Shown here piece after piece: positions 11,201-18,725 of a stretch of 19,678 nt of DNA (position 1 is its first letter; every line of letters begins with the position of its first letter). Source of the stretch: Erwinia pyrifoliae DSM 12163 (GTDB lineage: Bacteria > Pseudomonadota > Gammaproteobacteria > Enterobacterales > Enterobacteriaceae). Made by a program: the position numbers and the translations under genes. The notes under the pieces were generated by a model. That model had not been told where the DNA came from. It saw nothing but the letters and a program-made list of their open reading frames with translations, and made no database searches. The stretch lies in NCBI RefSeq assembly GCF_000026985.1, contig NC_017390.1, positions 285,542 to 305,219 of the forward strand, written 5' to 3'.

Positions 11201-12515
11201 TGGCAAGCTGGTGATCACCTCGCGTAACGTTGAACTGAAAATGATCGACGAATTTGGTCGTACCAAAGAGAGCTACAAAGTTCCTTATGGTTCTACCATG
11301 GCGAAAGGTGACGGCGAGCAGGTTGCAGCGGGCGAAACCGTCGCCAACTGGGATCCACACACCATGCCGGTTATCACCGAAGTGAGCGGTTTCATTCGCT
11401 TCACCGACATGATTGATGGCCAGACCATTACCCGCCAGACGGATGACCTGACCGGTCTGTCTTCTCTGGTGATTCTGGACAGTGCGGAACGTACTGCCGG
11501 CGGTAAGGATCTGCGTCCGGCGCTGAAAATCGTTGATGCTAACGGCAATGATGTGATGATCCCAGGCTCCGATATGCCTGCTCAGTACTTCCTACCGGGT
11601 AAAGCGATTGTCCAGCTGGAAGATGGCATCAAGATCAGTTCGGGTGATACCCTGGCGCGTGTTCCTCAGGAATCAGGCGGTACTAAGGATATTACCGGTG
11701 GTCTGCCACGCGTTGCTGACCTGTTCGAAGCCCGTCGTCCGAAAGAGCCGGCAATCCTGGCTGAGATCAGCGGCATCATTTCCTTCGGTAAAGAAACCAA
11801 AGGGAAGCGTCGCCTGGTGATCACGCCGATCGACGGAAGCGATCATTACGAAGAGATGATCCCGAAATGGCGTCAGCTGAACGTGTTCGAAGGTGAACGC
11901 GTAGAGCGCGGTGACGTGGTTTCCGATGGCCCGGAATCCCCACATGACATTCTGCGTCTGCGTGGCGTGCATGCGGTGACGCGTTATATCACTAACGAAG
12001 TGCAGGAAGTTTACCGCCTGCAGGGCGTTAAGATTAACGATAAGCACATCGAAGTTATCGTGCGTCAGATGTTGCGTAAAGCAACCATCGAAAGCGCGGG
12101 AAGCTCTGACTTCCTCGACGGTGAGCAGGTTGAATTCTCTCGCGTTAAGATCTCTAACCGCGATCTGGAATCCAACGGCAAAATCGCAGCGACCTTTGCA
12201 CGCGATCTGCTGGGTATCACCAAGGCTTCTCTGGCAACCGAGTCGTTTATCTCTGCGGCCTCGTTCCAGGAAACCACGCGCGTACTGACCGAAGCAGCCG
12301 TTGCGGGCAAACGCGACGAACTGCGCGGCCTGAAAGAGAACGTTATCGTTGGCCGTCTGATCCCAGCCGGTACCGGCTACGCTTATCATCAGGATCGTAT
12401 GCGTCGTAAAGCAGCGGGTGAAGCGCCAGTGGTGCCGCAGGTTACTGCGGACGAAGCTTCTGCCAGCCTGGCTGAGTTGCTGAATGCCGGTCTCGGTGGT
12501 CGCGACAACGATTAA
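8292..12515 (+). CDS. rpoC: DNA-directed RNA polymerase subunit beta prime
   Basis: Beta prime carries the catalytic magnesium site and the clamp, and is the main binding surface for sigma. The product has 1407 residues, as in E. coli, and starts with GTG after GGGAG (8280-8284), also as in E. coli. Visible landmarks are the first zinc site C70, C72, C85 and C88 (first codon 8499-8501), and the sigma-binding coiled coil around 260-310. The metal-binding motif NADFDGD has D460, D462 and D464 (first codon 9669-9671). The second zinc site has cysteines near 814, 888, 895 and 898, and the trigger-loop region with [13 protein letters not shown] lies near 923-940. No frameshift or missing key residue is seen. 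Confidence 0.99.
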   Translation: MKDLLKFLKAQTKTEEFDAIKIALASPDMIRSWSFGEVKKPETINYRTFKPERDGLFCARIFGPVKDYECLCGKYKRLKHRGVICEKCGVEVTQTKVRRERMGHIELASPTAHIWFLKSLPSRIGLLLDMPLRDIERVLYFESYVVIEGGMTNLEKRQILTEEQYLDALEEFGDEFDAKMGAEAIQALLKNMDLEQECEQLREELNETNSETKRKKLTKRIKLLEAFVQSGNKPEWMILTVLPVLPPDLRPLVPLDGGRFATSDLNDLYRRVINRNNRLKRLLDLAAPDIIVRNEKRMLQEAVDALLDNGRRGRAITGSNKRPLKSLADMIKGKQGRFRQNLLGKRVDYSGRSVITVGPYLRLHQCGLPKKMALELFKPFIYGKLELRGLATTIKAAKKMVEREESVVWDILDEVIREHPVLLNRAPTLHRLGIQAFEPVLIEGKAIQLHPLVCAAYNADFDGDQMAVHVPLTLEAQLEARALMMSTNNILSPANGEPIIVPSQDVVLGLYYMTRDCVNAKGEGMVLTGPKEAERVYRAGLASLHARVKVRITEHEKNEQDEWVARTSIVDTTIGRAILWMIVPKGLPYSIVNQALGKKAISRMLNTCYRILGLKPTVIFADQTMYTGFAYAARSGASVGIDDMVIPEKKVEIITEAEAEVAEIQQQFQSGLVTAGERYNKVIDIWAAANERVAKAMMENLSTEVVINRDGVEERQVSFNSIFMMADSGARGSAAQIRQLAGMRGLMAKPDGSIIETPITANFREGLNVLQYFISTHGARKGLADTALKTANSGYLTRRLVDVAQDLVVTEDDCGTHEGIMMTPVIEGGDVKEPLRERVLGRVTAEDVLKPGTADILLPRNTLLHEQQCDLLEEHSVDSLKVRSVVSCETDFGVCAHCYGRDLARGHIINKGEAIGVIAAQSIGEPGTQLTMRTFHIGGAASRAAAESSIQVKNKGTLKLINAKSVTNSAGKLVITSRNVELKMIDEFGRTKESYKVPYGSTMAKGDGEQVAAGETVANWDPHTMPVITEVSGFIRFTDMIDGQTITRQTDDLTGLSSLVILDSAERTAGGKDLRPALKIVDANGNDVMIPGSDMPAQYFLPGKAIVQLEDGIKISSGDTLARVPQESGGTKDITGGLPRVADLFEARRPKEPAILAEISGIISFGKETKGKRRLVITPIDGSDHYEEMIPKWRQLNVFEGERVERGDVVSDGPESPHDILRLRGVHAVTRYITNEVQEVYRLQGVKINDKHIEVIVRQMLRKATIESAGSSDFLDGEQVEFSRVKISNRDLESNGKIAATFARDLLGITKASLATESFISAASFQETTRVLTEAAVAGKRDELRGLKENVIVGRLIPAGTGYAYHQDRMRRKAAGEAPVVPQVTADEASASLAELLNAGLGGRDND

Positions 12516-12542
12516 TCGCTAACTGCGTTAATGAGCCAGTTG

Positions 12543-12594
12543 GGCCTGAGTTCGGTACTTCACCGGACTCAGGCCTCTTCATTTCTGTTTTATT
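12543..12594 (+). terminator. Terminator of the rplJL-rpoBC operon
   Basis: GGCCTGAGT (12543-12551) pairs with ACTCAGGCC (12567-12575). The stem continues through TCGGT and ACCGG to about 14 bp around loop ACTTC. It is followed by TCTTCATTTCTGTTTTATTT, rich in T but interrupted. It lies about 25 bases after the rpoC stop and marks the end of the conserved block. Confidence 0.85.
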
Positions 12595-12669
12595 TATTGA
12601 ACCGATATCCCTTCACTGATACCTCTTGTTGCATATCCGTTTTCTTGCCCCACGACTTGATCCCGCCCC

Positions 12670-12703
12670 GGCGCAAAAAGCACTACTGATGCCAGGTTGC
12701 GCC
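12670..12703 (-). terminator. Possible terminator of the pentapeptide-repeat gene
   Basis: GGCGCAA (12670-12676) and TTGCGCC (12697-12703) are perfectly complementary, about 15 bases beyond the stop of the minus-strand gene. On the minus strand there is no T-run after the outer stem. A TTTTT follows only a short inner GCA/TGC pairing. The inverted repeat is real; termination activity is uncertain. Confidence 0.4.
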
Positions 12704-12717
12704 AACGCCATCACACA

Positions 12718-13317
12718 TCAATCAACCAGCTCAATACCCAGACTTTCCAATAAGGTCACGGCTTCCTGACGAGAAAATTTAGCGCCTGCGACAGAGTTAT
12801 TGAGCACGTCGATACGAAAATCCCATGAGTCGGTAAGATCCACTGCGCTCAGGTCAGTATGATTGAAAAGGCTGCCGTACAGGTCGCACTCCGTGATCTC
12901 AGCACCCGCCAGATCGCACTCTCTGAAATCAACTTCATGCAGTTTGCACTCATTCATTTTTACGCCGGGTAACTTCAGACCAAAAAAGGATGCATCAGTT
13001 AAAATACTTTTGTTGAAATGTAAGCCGGGATCGAGATTGAAGGTGGGCCAGTAAGCGCGCGTCCAGTCTACGCCACTTAGCTTGCACTCATGGAAACTGA
13101 CCTGGTGAAAGCGCGATGCGGAGATCTCCATCAGGCTCAGATTACAGTAACGAAAGTCGCATTCGGTAAATTTGCAGTGCAAAAAATGAGCAGAAGTAAG
13201 GTTGCAATGGTCAAATACACACTCTTCGAAAACGCTGTTCTCAATACAGAAGGATGGCAGATCCAGCTTTTTGAAGGCTTTCGCTAAAAATTCCTTATCA
13301 CTTATCAGTTGTGTCAT
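12718..13317 (-). CDS. Pentapeptide-repeat protein, Qnr/McbG-like
   Basis: This is a 199-residue cytoplasmic protein made mostly of five-residue A(D/N)LXX-type repeats with a central F or L. Runs include FEECVFDHCNL, FTECDFRYCNL, FRECDLAGAEI and ECDLYGSLFNHTDL. Such repeats fold into a right-handed square beta-helix that can mimic DNA. Repeats cover about 22-82 and 101-164, broken by a non-repeat stretch at 83-100 (WTRAYWPTFN). The end, KFSRQEAVTLLESLGIELVD, resembles the C-terminal dimerisation helix of Qnr and McbG, proteins that protect DNA gyrase from quinolones or microcin B17. Ten cysteines are spread over the repeats. ATG 13315-13317 follows AAGG on the minus strand. The gene converges on rpoC and has no operon partner. 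Gyrase protection is inference; many such proteins have no known role. Confidence 0.88.
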   Translation of the reverse strand: MTQLISDKEFLAKAFKKLDLPSFCIENSVFEECVFDHCNLTSAHFLHCKFTECDFRYCNLSLMEISASRFHQVSFHECKLSGVDWTRAYWPTFNLDPGLHFNKSILTDASFFGLKLPGVKMNECKLHEVDFRECDLAGAEITECDLYGSLFNHTDLSAVDLTDSWDFRIDVLNNSVAGAKFSRQEAVTLLESLGIELVD

Positions 13318-13712
13318 CTTGAACCTTTATTCACACCTAAAGCATGGCTTGGAGTGAGCCATAAACCAACGATGAGTCAGTTTAATGTAATTTGCATGTT
13401 TTCACTAATCGCAGATAATATGTGTCAGTATTCTTCAATAGTATTTATCAATTCTCTCTCCATACGTTATTTCCGGCGTTTAGCAACTGCCGATTATTAC
13501 CCTTCTCACCAGGAGTGGTGAGTCGCGCCATCCCTCCGTTCTATTTAAAATATTCCCATCTCTGCTGGTTCATGTTTTTTTCGATATATATATCTGCTTA
13601 TTGTTTTTTTAATTTTCATGTTTTTATCTGTTTTTTAATTTTTACGTGATTCATTGATCAGTTTTTATATCTTTTTATTTAACAGGTGTTCATGTAGCAT
13701 TCTTGTGAGTTT

Positions 13713-13731
13713 AGTAAATAATCTATTTACT
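13713..13731. repeat. Perfect 8-bp inverted repeat with 3-base centre (possible operator)
   Basis: AGTAAATA (13713-13720) and TATTTACT (13724-13731) flank ATC. The 19-base symmetry is the size of a binding site for a dimeric regulator. It lies about 520 bases before the fimbrial start and 400 before the pentapeptide gene start. In this A/T-rich setting chance palindromes are more likely, so operator function is only a suggestion. Confidence 0.45.
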
Positions 13732-13976
13732 GAAATATTACAGATATTCATTTTTTGAAAAATAAGTAAGGTTCAATTTTTCAGGTGTTTCACAGCGTGC
13801 GCGGGCAGCGATGTAGATGTGTTGAGATATAGAGTGATGAAGCCGGTCTGTGATATTTGCATTATATAATATGTTTTTTTCAGGGTGCTATCCAAGCCTG
13901 GCGTCTCAATCTGGCATCTGATGATGCTCCTCGAAAAAAGCGTAAAGAAAATAATGCTTGATATATTTTGTCATCC

Positions 13977-14004
13977 TTGAACAGAGTTACCGGTCAATTA
14001 TAGC
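13977..14004 (+). promoter_or_regulatory. Candidate promoter of the fimbrial operon
   Basis: TTGAAC (13977-13982) and TATAGC (13999-14004) are 16 bases apart. If used, the mRNA would have a leader of about 240 bases before the first fimbrial gene. Another isolated TATAAT at 13865-13870 lacks a -35 partner. The choice is tentative. Confidence 0.3.
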
Positions 14005-14250
14005 GTCCTAACGATTTTTTATTATTTCAGTAAAGGGGTGTCACGGTAGATTATGTTATGACTTAAGGGATTAACGAGTGTTATTGGGGCCAACAAAGGA
14101 TGTCAGTTAACATCAAGAGTTGAATGAGGGCTATTTTGGAACAGGTCTTGGGCATCTGGCTGTATTAGCATAAGGTTCTCAAATTTTTTCCATATTACGT
14201 CAATCGCCGCTAATCACTGGAATGCAATATTAAGATGTTCTGGGTGGTAT

Positions 14251-14805
14251 ATGAAAAAAACAATCACATTTATTGTTCTGCTGATGGCAGGTGCGGGTGA
14301 AGCCTGCGCTATTGCACCCGGCACGATGGTACAACGCACGCTATTTAGTGCTGATGTTGTGTCTTCTGCCTGTCATGTGGTCGTCGAAGCCGTAGGTGGC
14401 AGAGGCAGCCACCTGTTATTTGATACCTACCGTAAATCCATTGCGGCTTCGGTGCCACCTCGGGATTTCATCGTGCGATTGTATGAAACCGGCGCTACCG
14501 TACAGGGCTGCTCCGCCTTTATGTCCGGTAAAATTGCCTTTTTGGATTTTGGTAACCCGGGGCAGCTTGACGCCGGAGGCGTGGTAACTCGCGGTGCCGG
14601 GGATGGGATTCGGGTGGAGGTTCGGGCTTTGGATGCCCAGGCTGATTTCCGGGAGCACCTGACGCAGGAAAAACACAGAGTTAATTACCCGGTGGATTTC
14701 GCTGCAAAGGGGCAATTTTCTTTCCGGGCGCAACCCGTTATTCCGCATGAAGTTAAGTCTGGAGAGTACAGCGGATCACTCTCCTTTGTGGTTATTTATC
14801 AATAA
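14251..14805 (+). CDS. Fimbrial minor subunit, probable tip pilin (FaeC position)
   Basis: The product has 184 residues. It begins with a clear signal peptide, [20 protein letters not shown], with likely cleavage after residue 20. Pilin features are Cys41 and Cys87, able to form the usual pilin disulphide, and an end [14 protein letters not shown] of the alternating hydrophobic type that the chaperone and usher recognise. It is the first gene of the cluster, and the usher starts 11 bases after its stop. In K88 the gene in this place, faeC, encodes the tip minor subunit, so a tip role is inferred from order and size. The ribosome binding site is poor: GGGTGG at 14242-14247, very close to the ATG. 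This may keep the level low. Confidence 0.8.
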   Translation: MKKTITFIVLLMAGAGEACAIAPGTMVQRTLFSADVVSSACHVVVEAVGGRGSHLLFDTYRKSIAASVPPRDFIVRLYETGATVQGCSAFMSGKIAFLDFGNPGQLDAGGVVTRGAGDGIRVEVRALDAQADFREHLTQEKHRVNYPVDFAAKGQFSFRAQPVIPHEVKSGEYSGSLSFVVIYQ

Positions 14806-14816
14806 GGAATTCAAGG

Positions 14817-17243
14817 ATGATGCCTGTCGTGAAGAAGGATATGCGATTTAACGGAGCTTTCTGCCTGACTCTTGCTATCGCAACGGCTATGGGTTGTGGT
14901 GCGGCTCGTGCCGAAGATCGGCTGGACATGTCTTTTATTCAGGGTGGGGCTGGCATTGATAGGGAAGCTTGGGCTGCGTTGAATGGAACTTATGTTCCAG
15001 GGCGTTATCTGGTGGATGTCTCGTTGAACAGTAAGGACGTCGGAAAGCAGATACTGGACGTTTCGCCGCAGGAAACCGAGGCGCTGTGCATTGCGCAAAG
15101 CTGGCTTGAAAAATCTGGCATATACCTGAACCGTGATTACTTTCGCGAAGAGTATGACGTGAGCCGACAGTGCTATGTCTTGTCGAAAGCACCGTCAGTG
15201 CAGGTGGATTTTGATATTTCCACCCAAAGCTTGTCGCTAGCTATTCCGCAGAAAGGGCTGACGAAAATACCGGAAAATGTGGAGTGGGACTACGGGTCTT
15301 CAGCATTTCGGGTGAATTACAACGCCAACGCCAACACCGGGCGAAGCAACACTTCTGCGTTCGGTTCGGCAGACCTGAAAGCCAATATCGGTCGCTGGGT
15401 AGTTAATTCAACGGCCACGGCGAGTGGCGGGGACAGCGGAGTCAGTGCGACCTCCATTGACATGTTCACCGCCACCCGGGCTATCCGGTCGCTCAGTGCA
15501 GACCTCGCGGTCGGTAAAACTCAGACCGGTAATAGCCTGTTGGGCAGCACGGGAACGTATGGCGTGTCCTTTTCGCGTAATAACGGCATGAAGCCGGGCA
15601 ACCTGGGTTACGCCCCTGTCTTCTCGGGAATTGCGAACGGACCATCGCGAGTGACTTTGACCCAGAACGGCCGCACGTTGTACTCGGAGATGGTGCCGGC
15701 CGGGCCATTCTCCGTTGCGAATGTCCCGTTGTATAACAGTGGGGACGTCACCATGAAGATAGCAGGCGAGAATGGCAGGGAACAGACACAGGTATTCCCT
15801 CTCTCGGTGATCGGCGGACAGCTTAGCCCTGGACAGCACGAATTCAATATTGCAGCCGGGTTACCGGACGCTAACAGTCATTTCAACGGTGGAGTGTTTG
15901 CCGCGTCTTATGGTTACGGTTTTAACGGTCTGACGCTACAGGCTGGTGGGGTGCTTAATCAGCGCTGGCACGGTGGCAGCGTCGGTGCAGTGGTTGGATT
16001 GGGGCACCTCGGCGCGATATCAGCAGATGGGGCATCTGTGGTGGCTAAATACAAAAACCAGCCGATCCACAGTGGTAATAAAGTCCAGCTGGCGTGGACA
16101 AAACAGCTGGAAATGACCCACACCGGGCTGCGGCTGAGCTGGTCCAGGCAGGATGAAGCCTTTGAGATGATGTCTTCTTTTGAACCGATGAAGCTGTTGC
16201 TTGAAGGAAATACGGGACGCCGCGTCAAGGATGAGTGGAACGGGGGCATCAGCCAGCCAATAGGCGGAATGTTTAGTCTCTCAATGTCGGGCTGGCAAAG
16301 GAGCTATTACCCGCAAAGCGGTCGTTACAGCAATGCGGAGAATGACGGTCGGGAGACGGGAGTCACCGCTACGCTGGGTACTCAGATTAAAGGGGCAAGC
16401 CTGAACATTGGAACCTCTGGCTCCAGAAACTCAAAGGGAGAGAACAATTGGGCGCTGTCTGCTTCGATCTCAATTCCGTTTACGCTGTCAGAGCGAAAAT
16501 ACAGCAGCAGTACGTCGATAAGCAGCAGTCGCGGGGGCGGAGCAGGCATCAGTAGCGGCGTCTCTGGGTCATTGAGCGACAGATTCAGCTACGGTTTGGG
16601 GGGCGGTCGCGACAGTGACGGTGGGAGCAGAAGTTATCTGAATGCCTCCTATGCAGGTGAGCGAGCCTGGATGAGTGGGGCGCTGAACCACTCTGCTTCA
16701 GGAGGCACCAGCGGGTCGGTATCAGCCAATGGTTCTGTGATGGGCATGCCGGCTGCAGGCGGCTTCGTGCTCAGTCGCACCACGGGTGACACGGTGGCTG
16801 TGGTGAATGTGAAAGATACCCCGGGCGTGAAGGTGACTTCTGCTAATGGTGAAACGGATAGCAACGGCAACCTGGTGGTTGCGCTGAGCAGCTATGACTG
16901 GAACACGGTCACTGTCGAAGCGGGAACTTTGCCGTTAAATACCGAATTGAACACCACCAGTCAGAAGGTAGTTCCGTCGGACAAGGCGGTGGTGTGGATG
17001 CCTTTTGAAGCATTGAAAGTGCGCCGCTACCTGCTACAGGTGAAACAGAAGGATGGAGCGTTCGTCGCGGGCGGGACTTGGGCGCGTGACAGCAAAACCA
17101 CGCCGCTGGGTTTTGTCGCCAATAACGGTGTACTGATGATTAACGCGGTTGACGTGCCCGGCGATATCATGCTTGGGCAGTGCCGAATACCGGCAGCGAA
17201 GCTGCAAGAGACAGAGAAGTTACAGGAGGTAACGTGTGAATAA
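14817..17243 (+). CDS. faeD: Fimbrial outer-membrane usher protein, K88 FaeD-like
   Basis: The usher is the outer-membrane pore that receives chaperone-subunit complexes and assembles and secretes the fimbria. The 808-residue length is close to FaeD (about 812) and shorter than most FimD-type ushers. A signal peptide ends near ARA at 30-32. The N-terminal periplasmic domain, about 36-145, begins LDMSFIQGGAGID and contains Cys91 and Cys119. The barrel follows, with GYAPVFSGIANGPSRVTLTQ near 267-286 and the AGPFSVANVPL segment typical of ushers. A Ser/Gly-rich stretch lies around 560-640. The C-terminal domain ends with Cys789 and Cys807. AAGGA (14804-14808) supports ATG 14817; a second ATG follows at once at 14820. 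The symbol refers to the K88 homologue. Confidence 0.95.
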   Translation: MMPVVKKDMRFNGAFCLTLAIATAMGCGAARAEDRLDMSFIQGGAGIDREAWAALNGTYVPGRYLVDVSLNSKDVGKQILDVSPQETEALCIAQSWLEKSGIYLNRDYFREEYDVSRQCYVLSKAPSVQVDFDISTQSLSLAIPQKGLTKIPENVEWDYGSSAFRVNYNANANTGRSNTSAFGSADLKANIGRWVVNSTATASGGDSGVSATSIDMFTATRAIRSLSADLAVGKTQTGNSLLGSTGTYGVSFSRNNGMKPGNLGYAPVFSGIANGPSRVTLTQNGRTLYSEMVPAGPFSVANVPLYNSGDVTMKIAGENGREQTQVFPLSVIGGQLSPGQHEFNIAAGLPDANSHFNGGVFAASYGYGFNGLTLQAGGVLNQRWHGGSVGAVVGLGHLGAISADGASVVAKYKNQPIHSGNKVQLAWTKQLEMTHTGLRLSWSRQDEAFEMMSSFEPMKLLLEGNTGRRVKDEWNGGISQPIGGMFSLSMSGWQRSYYPQSGRYSNAENDGRETGVTATLGTQIKGASLNIGTSGSRNSKGENNWALSASISIPFTLSERKYSSSTSISSSRGGGAGISSGVSGSLSDRFSYGLGGGRDSDGGSRSYLNASYAGERAWMSGALNHSASGGTSGSVSANGSVMGMPAAGGFVLSRTTGDTVAVVNVKDTPGVKVTSANGETDSNGNLVVALSSYDWNTVTVEAGTLPLNTELNTTSQKVVPSDKAVVWMPFEALKVRRYLLQVKQKDGAFVAGGTWARDSKTTPLGFVANNGVLMINAVDVPGDIMLGQCRIPAAKLQETEKLQEVTCE

Positions 17244-18006
17244 GTATGGTGCAGTATTAAAGCAGCTTTTCTGCGATAAGCGGGTGAACGCACTGGGATT
17301 GACGCTGGCGTTGGCAATGACGACCCACAGCGCGCTGGCATCGCTGGCAACAGACCAGACGCGGTATATCTTTCGCGGAGACAGGGATTCACTGTCCATT
17401 ACCATAATGAACAACGACAAGAAGCGTATGTTCGGTGGGCAGGCGTGGGTGGATAACATCGTGGAGAAAGATACACGTCCGACGTTTGTGGCTACGCCGT
17501 CGTTTTTTAAAGTAAAACCAAATGGCCAACAGGCGCTGCGTATCATCATGGCGTCAGACCATCTGCCCAGGGATAAGGAGTCCATATACTGGCTTAACCT
17601 GCAGGATATCCCACCGGCGCTGGAAGGAAGTGGTATTGCCATTGCACTGCGCACTAAACTGAAACTCTTCTATCGGCCGAAAGCCCTGCTGGAAGGCCGT
17701 AAGGGGGCGGAAGAAGGCATTAGCCTGCAGCGTCAGCCAGACGGGAAAACCATGCTGGTGAATACCACGCCCTACATCTATGCCATCGGCAGCCTGCAGG
17801 ATGCGGCAGGTAAGACGCTGGATGTGAACAGCGATACGGCACAGAAGCTGCTGATGTTTATGCCGGGGGACAAAGTGGCGGTAAACGTTAATGTGGTGAA
17901 GGTGAATTCGCTGAATGATTACGGTGAGCTGCAGTCCTGGACAATTAACCAGAAGCAGCCGGTAAAAACGGCTGAGAAGGCAGAAGAAAAAATGGCCGGA
18001 GCATGA
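17236..18006 (+). CDS. faeE: Periplasmic fimbrial chaperone, K88 FaeE-like
   Basis: The chaperone folds and caps pilins in the periplasm by lending them a strand, then hands them to the usher. The product has 256 residues, close to FaeE, with a long signal peptide ending in ALA at 33-35. Mature Arg8 (R43, in QTRYIFRG) and a lysine in RTKLKLFYRP (K141) are the two positions that grip the pilin C-terminus in PapD. YWLNLQDIPP at 118-127 is the family signature. After the second domain it carries a charged tail, KQPVKTAEKAEEKMAGA. Translation starts at GTG, eight bases inside the usher gene, behind the perfect site AGGAGGT (17224-17230). This suggests strong, coupled synthesis. Confidence 0.96.
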   Translation: MNKYGAVLKQLFCDKRVNALGLTLALAMTTHSALASLATDQTRYIFRGDRDSLSITIMNNDKKRMFGGQAWVDNIVEKDTRPTFVATPSFFKVKPNGQQALRIIMASDHLPRDKESIYWLNLQDIPPALEGSGIAIALRTKLKLFYRPKALLEGRKGAEEGISLQRQPDGKTMLVNTTPYIYAIGSLQDAAGKTLDVNSDTAQKLLMFMPGDKVAVNVNVVKVNSLNDYGELQSWTINQKQPVKTAEKAEEKMAGA

Positions 18007-18017
18007 GGAGTGGTCGC

Positions 18018-18530
18018 ATGGAAGACAAGATAGCCCGGTTCACGCTGATGGTGCTGGTGGTACTGAGCACAGCACCATCAGCGCAGGCCAACCGCGACAA
18101 AGAAAAGGAGATGTACCTGGGCGTGCTGAATGGCCAGGTGCAGGGCAACAGCGTGGTGAAGGTCACGCGCACGCTGCCGGAGCCAATACTGTTCCGGGCA
18201 GAATCCTCAGACAGGCTGCCGGACAGCCTGATTATCAGCAATGCCGAAGGTCGGCCAGCATCTGGCGGTACAGTTTGGGTGACCATTAAGCAGTTACAGC
18301 CGGAAAGCGGACAGGAGGCGCGGATTACGCTGAAGGCCTTGCTGGTAGTTGATGGGAAAAAAGTACCGTTCAGCGTCACGCAGCGGGGAGTGGATGTAGT
18401 GATAGCGTTGCCGGCGGCGGCGGAAAGCGTGGAGCTGAGGACTGACACCCCGGCGGAACTGGAGGTTCCGGCGAATTTTCGGGGCAATCTGCAGGTAGCG
18501 CTGCAGGTGGAGGGCGAACGGGCTTCTTGA
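18018..18530 (+). CDS. Fimbrial minor subunit (FaeF position), exported
   Basis: The product has 170 residues with a signal peptide, MEDKIARFTLMVLVVLSTAP and following residues, cleaved after AQA near 24. The mature part has no cysteine and is predicted mainly beta. It ends NFRGNLQVALQVEGERAS, an alternating hydrophobic pattern like a pilin end. I do not recognise it directly by sequence. Its place between chaperone and major subunit, and its size, match K88 FaeF, a minor structural subunit. An ATG at 18003 overlaps the chaperone stop (ATGA) but lacks a usable ribosome site. ATG 18018 is chosen because GAGGAG (18005-18010) lies seven bases ahead. The role is inferred from context. Confidence 0.72.
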   Translation: MEDKIARFTLMVLVVLSTAPSAQANRDKEKEMYLGVLNGQVQGNSVVKVTRTLPEPILFRAESSDRLPDSLIISNAEGRPASGGTVWVTIKQLQPESGQEARITLKALLVVDGKKVPFSVTQRGVDVVIALPAAAESVELRTDTPAELEVPANFRGNLQVALQVEGERAS

Positions 18531-18725
18531 AAACAGAGTCAGCGGGATTAAAGACCCTGAGATGAAAGGGTACACCATTATTTATCGGATATAACGCAGA
18601 GATATTTTTAATATTATGAATAAGCGAATAAAGATATGAAATAAAACTGTACGAGGTGGCTTTGCGGTAAATCCGGAAGGACTTGCCAGGAAGATATTAA
18701 ATCTCTTTTAAAAGGAATGATCGTA
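18531..18725 (+). other. A/T-rich spacer before the major subunit
   Basis: This 195-base gap is the only long spacer inside the cluster. ACCCT (18554-18558) and AGGGT (18567-18571) can form a weak 5-bp hairpin without a T-run. No sigma-70 promoter with good spacing stands out. AAGGA (18712-18716) is the ribosome binding site of the next gene. A leader here could let the main pilin be expressed at higher level than the upstream genes, through its own promoter or through mRNA processing, but the sequence alone does not decide. Confidence 0.5.

Larger units (their letters stand above)
13318..14250. other. Long A/T-rich intergenic region between two divergent units
   Basis: These 933 bases hold no convincing gene. 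The region must contain promoters for the minus-strand pentapeptide-repeat gene and the plus-strand fimbrial genes. A hand count over 13561-13740 gives about 23% G+C, far below the flanking genes, with long T-runs and alternating AT at 13583-13594. Such DNA is typical of H-NS silencing targets in enterobacteria (inference). An inverted repeat, CTCACC/GGTGAG, is at 13505-13522. Only one GATC (13656-13659) is present. Two short open frames at 13309-13521 and 13422-13649 have T-driven composition and no good start signal, and are not called. Confidence 0.7.

Noticed and set aside
8385..11360. A 991-codon open frame on the minus strand opposite rpoC
   Set aside because: It is the mirror of a highly conserved gene whose codon choice rarely gives stop codons in that antisense frame. 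Its composition (many Q, H, R, V, F) matches no protein family, and it has no start signals.
13410..13436. LexA-like box upstream of the pentapeptide-repeat gene, as in some qnr genes
   Set aside because: On the minus strand TACTG is present but the matching CAG half is absent at the required spacing.
13309..13649. Two overlapping short open frames of 70 and 75 codons in the A/T-rich spacer
   Set aside because: One starts inside the pentapeptide gene on the opposite strand. Both lack ribosome sites, and their Phe/Ile/Tyr-rich products follow from T-runs.
13656..13659. GATC site as evidence of Dam-dependent phase variation
   Set aside because: Only one GATC is in the 933-base spacer; the Pap and K88 type switches need two spaced sites.
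13683..13789. CAGGTGTT repeated 99 bases apart (13683 and 13782)
   Set aside because: An eight-base repeat is expected by chance over this length, and no third copy or flanking similarity is seen.
13865..13870. TATAAT as the fimbrial promoter
   Set aside because: No -35-like hexamer occurs at 16-18 bases upstream, and matches to TATAAT are frequent in A/T-rich DNA.
14124..14168. Possible 14-residue leader peptide ([14 protein letters not shown]) before the fimbrial operon
   Set aside because: The ribosome site is weak and too close, no terminator-antiterminator pair follows, and open frames of this size are common by chance.
18717..18725. Earlier ATG of the major pilin (MIV extension)
   Set aside because: It abuts AAGGA with no spacing; ATG 18726 has proper spacing and gives a standard signal peptide.
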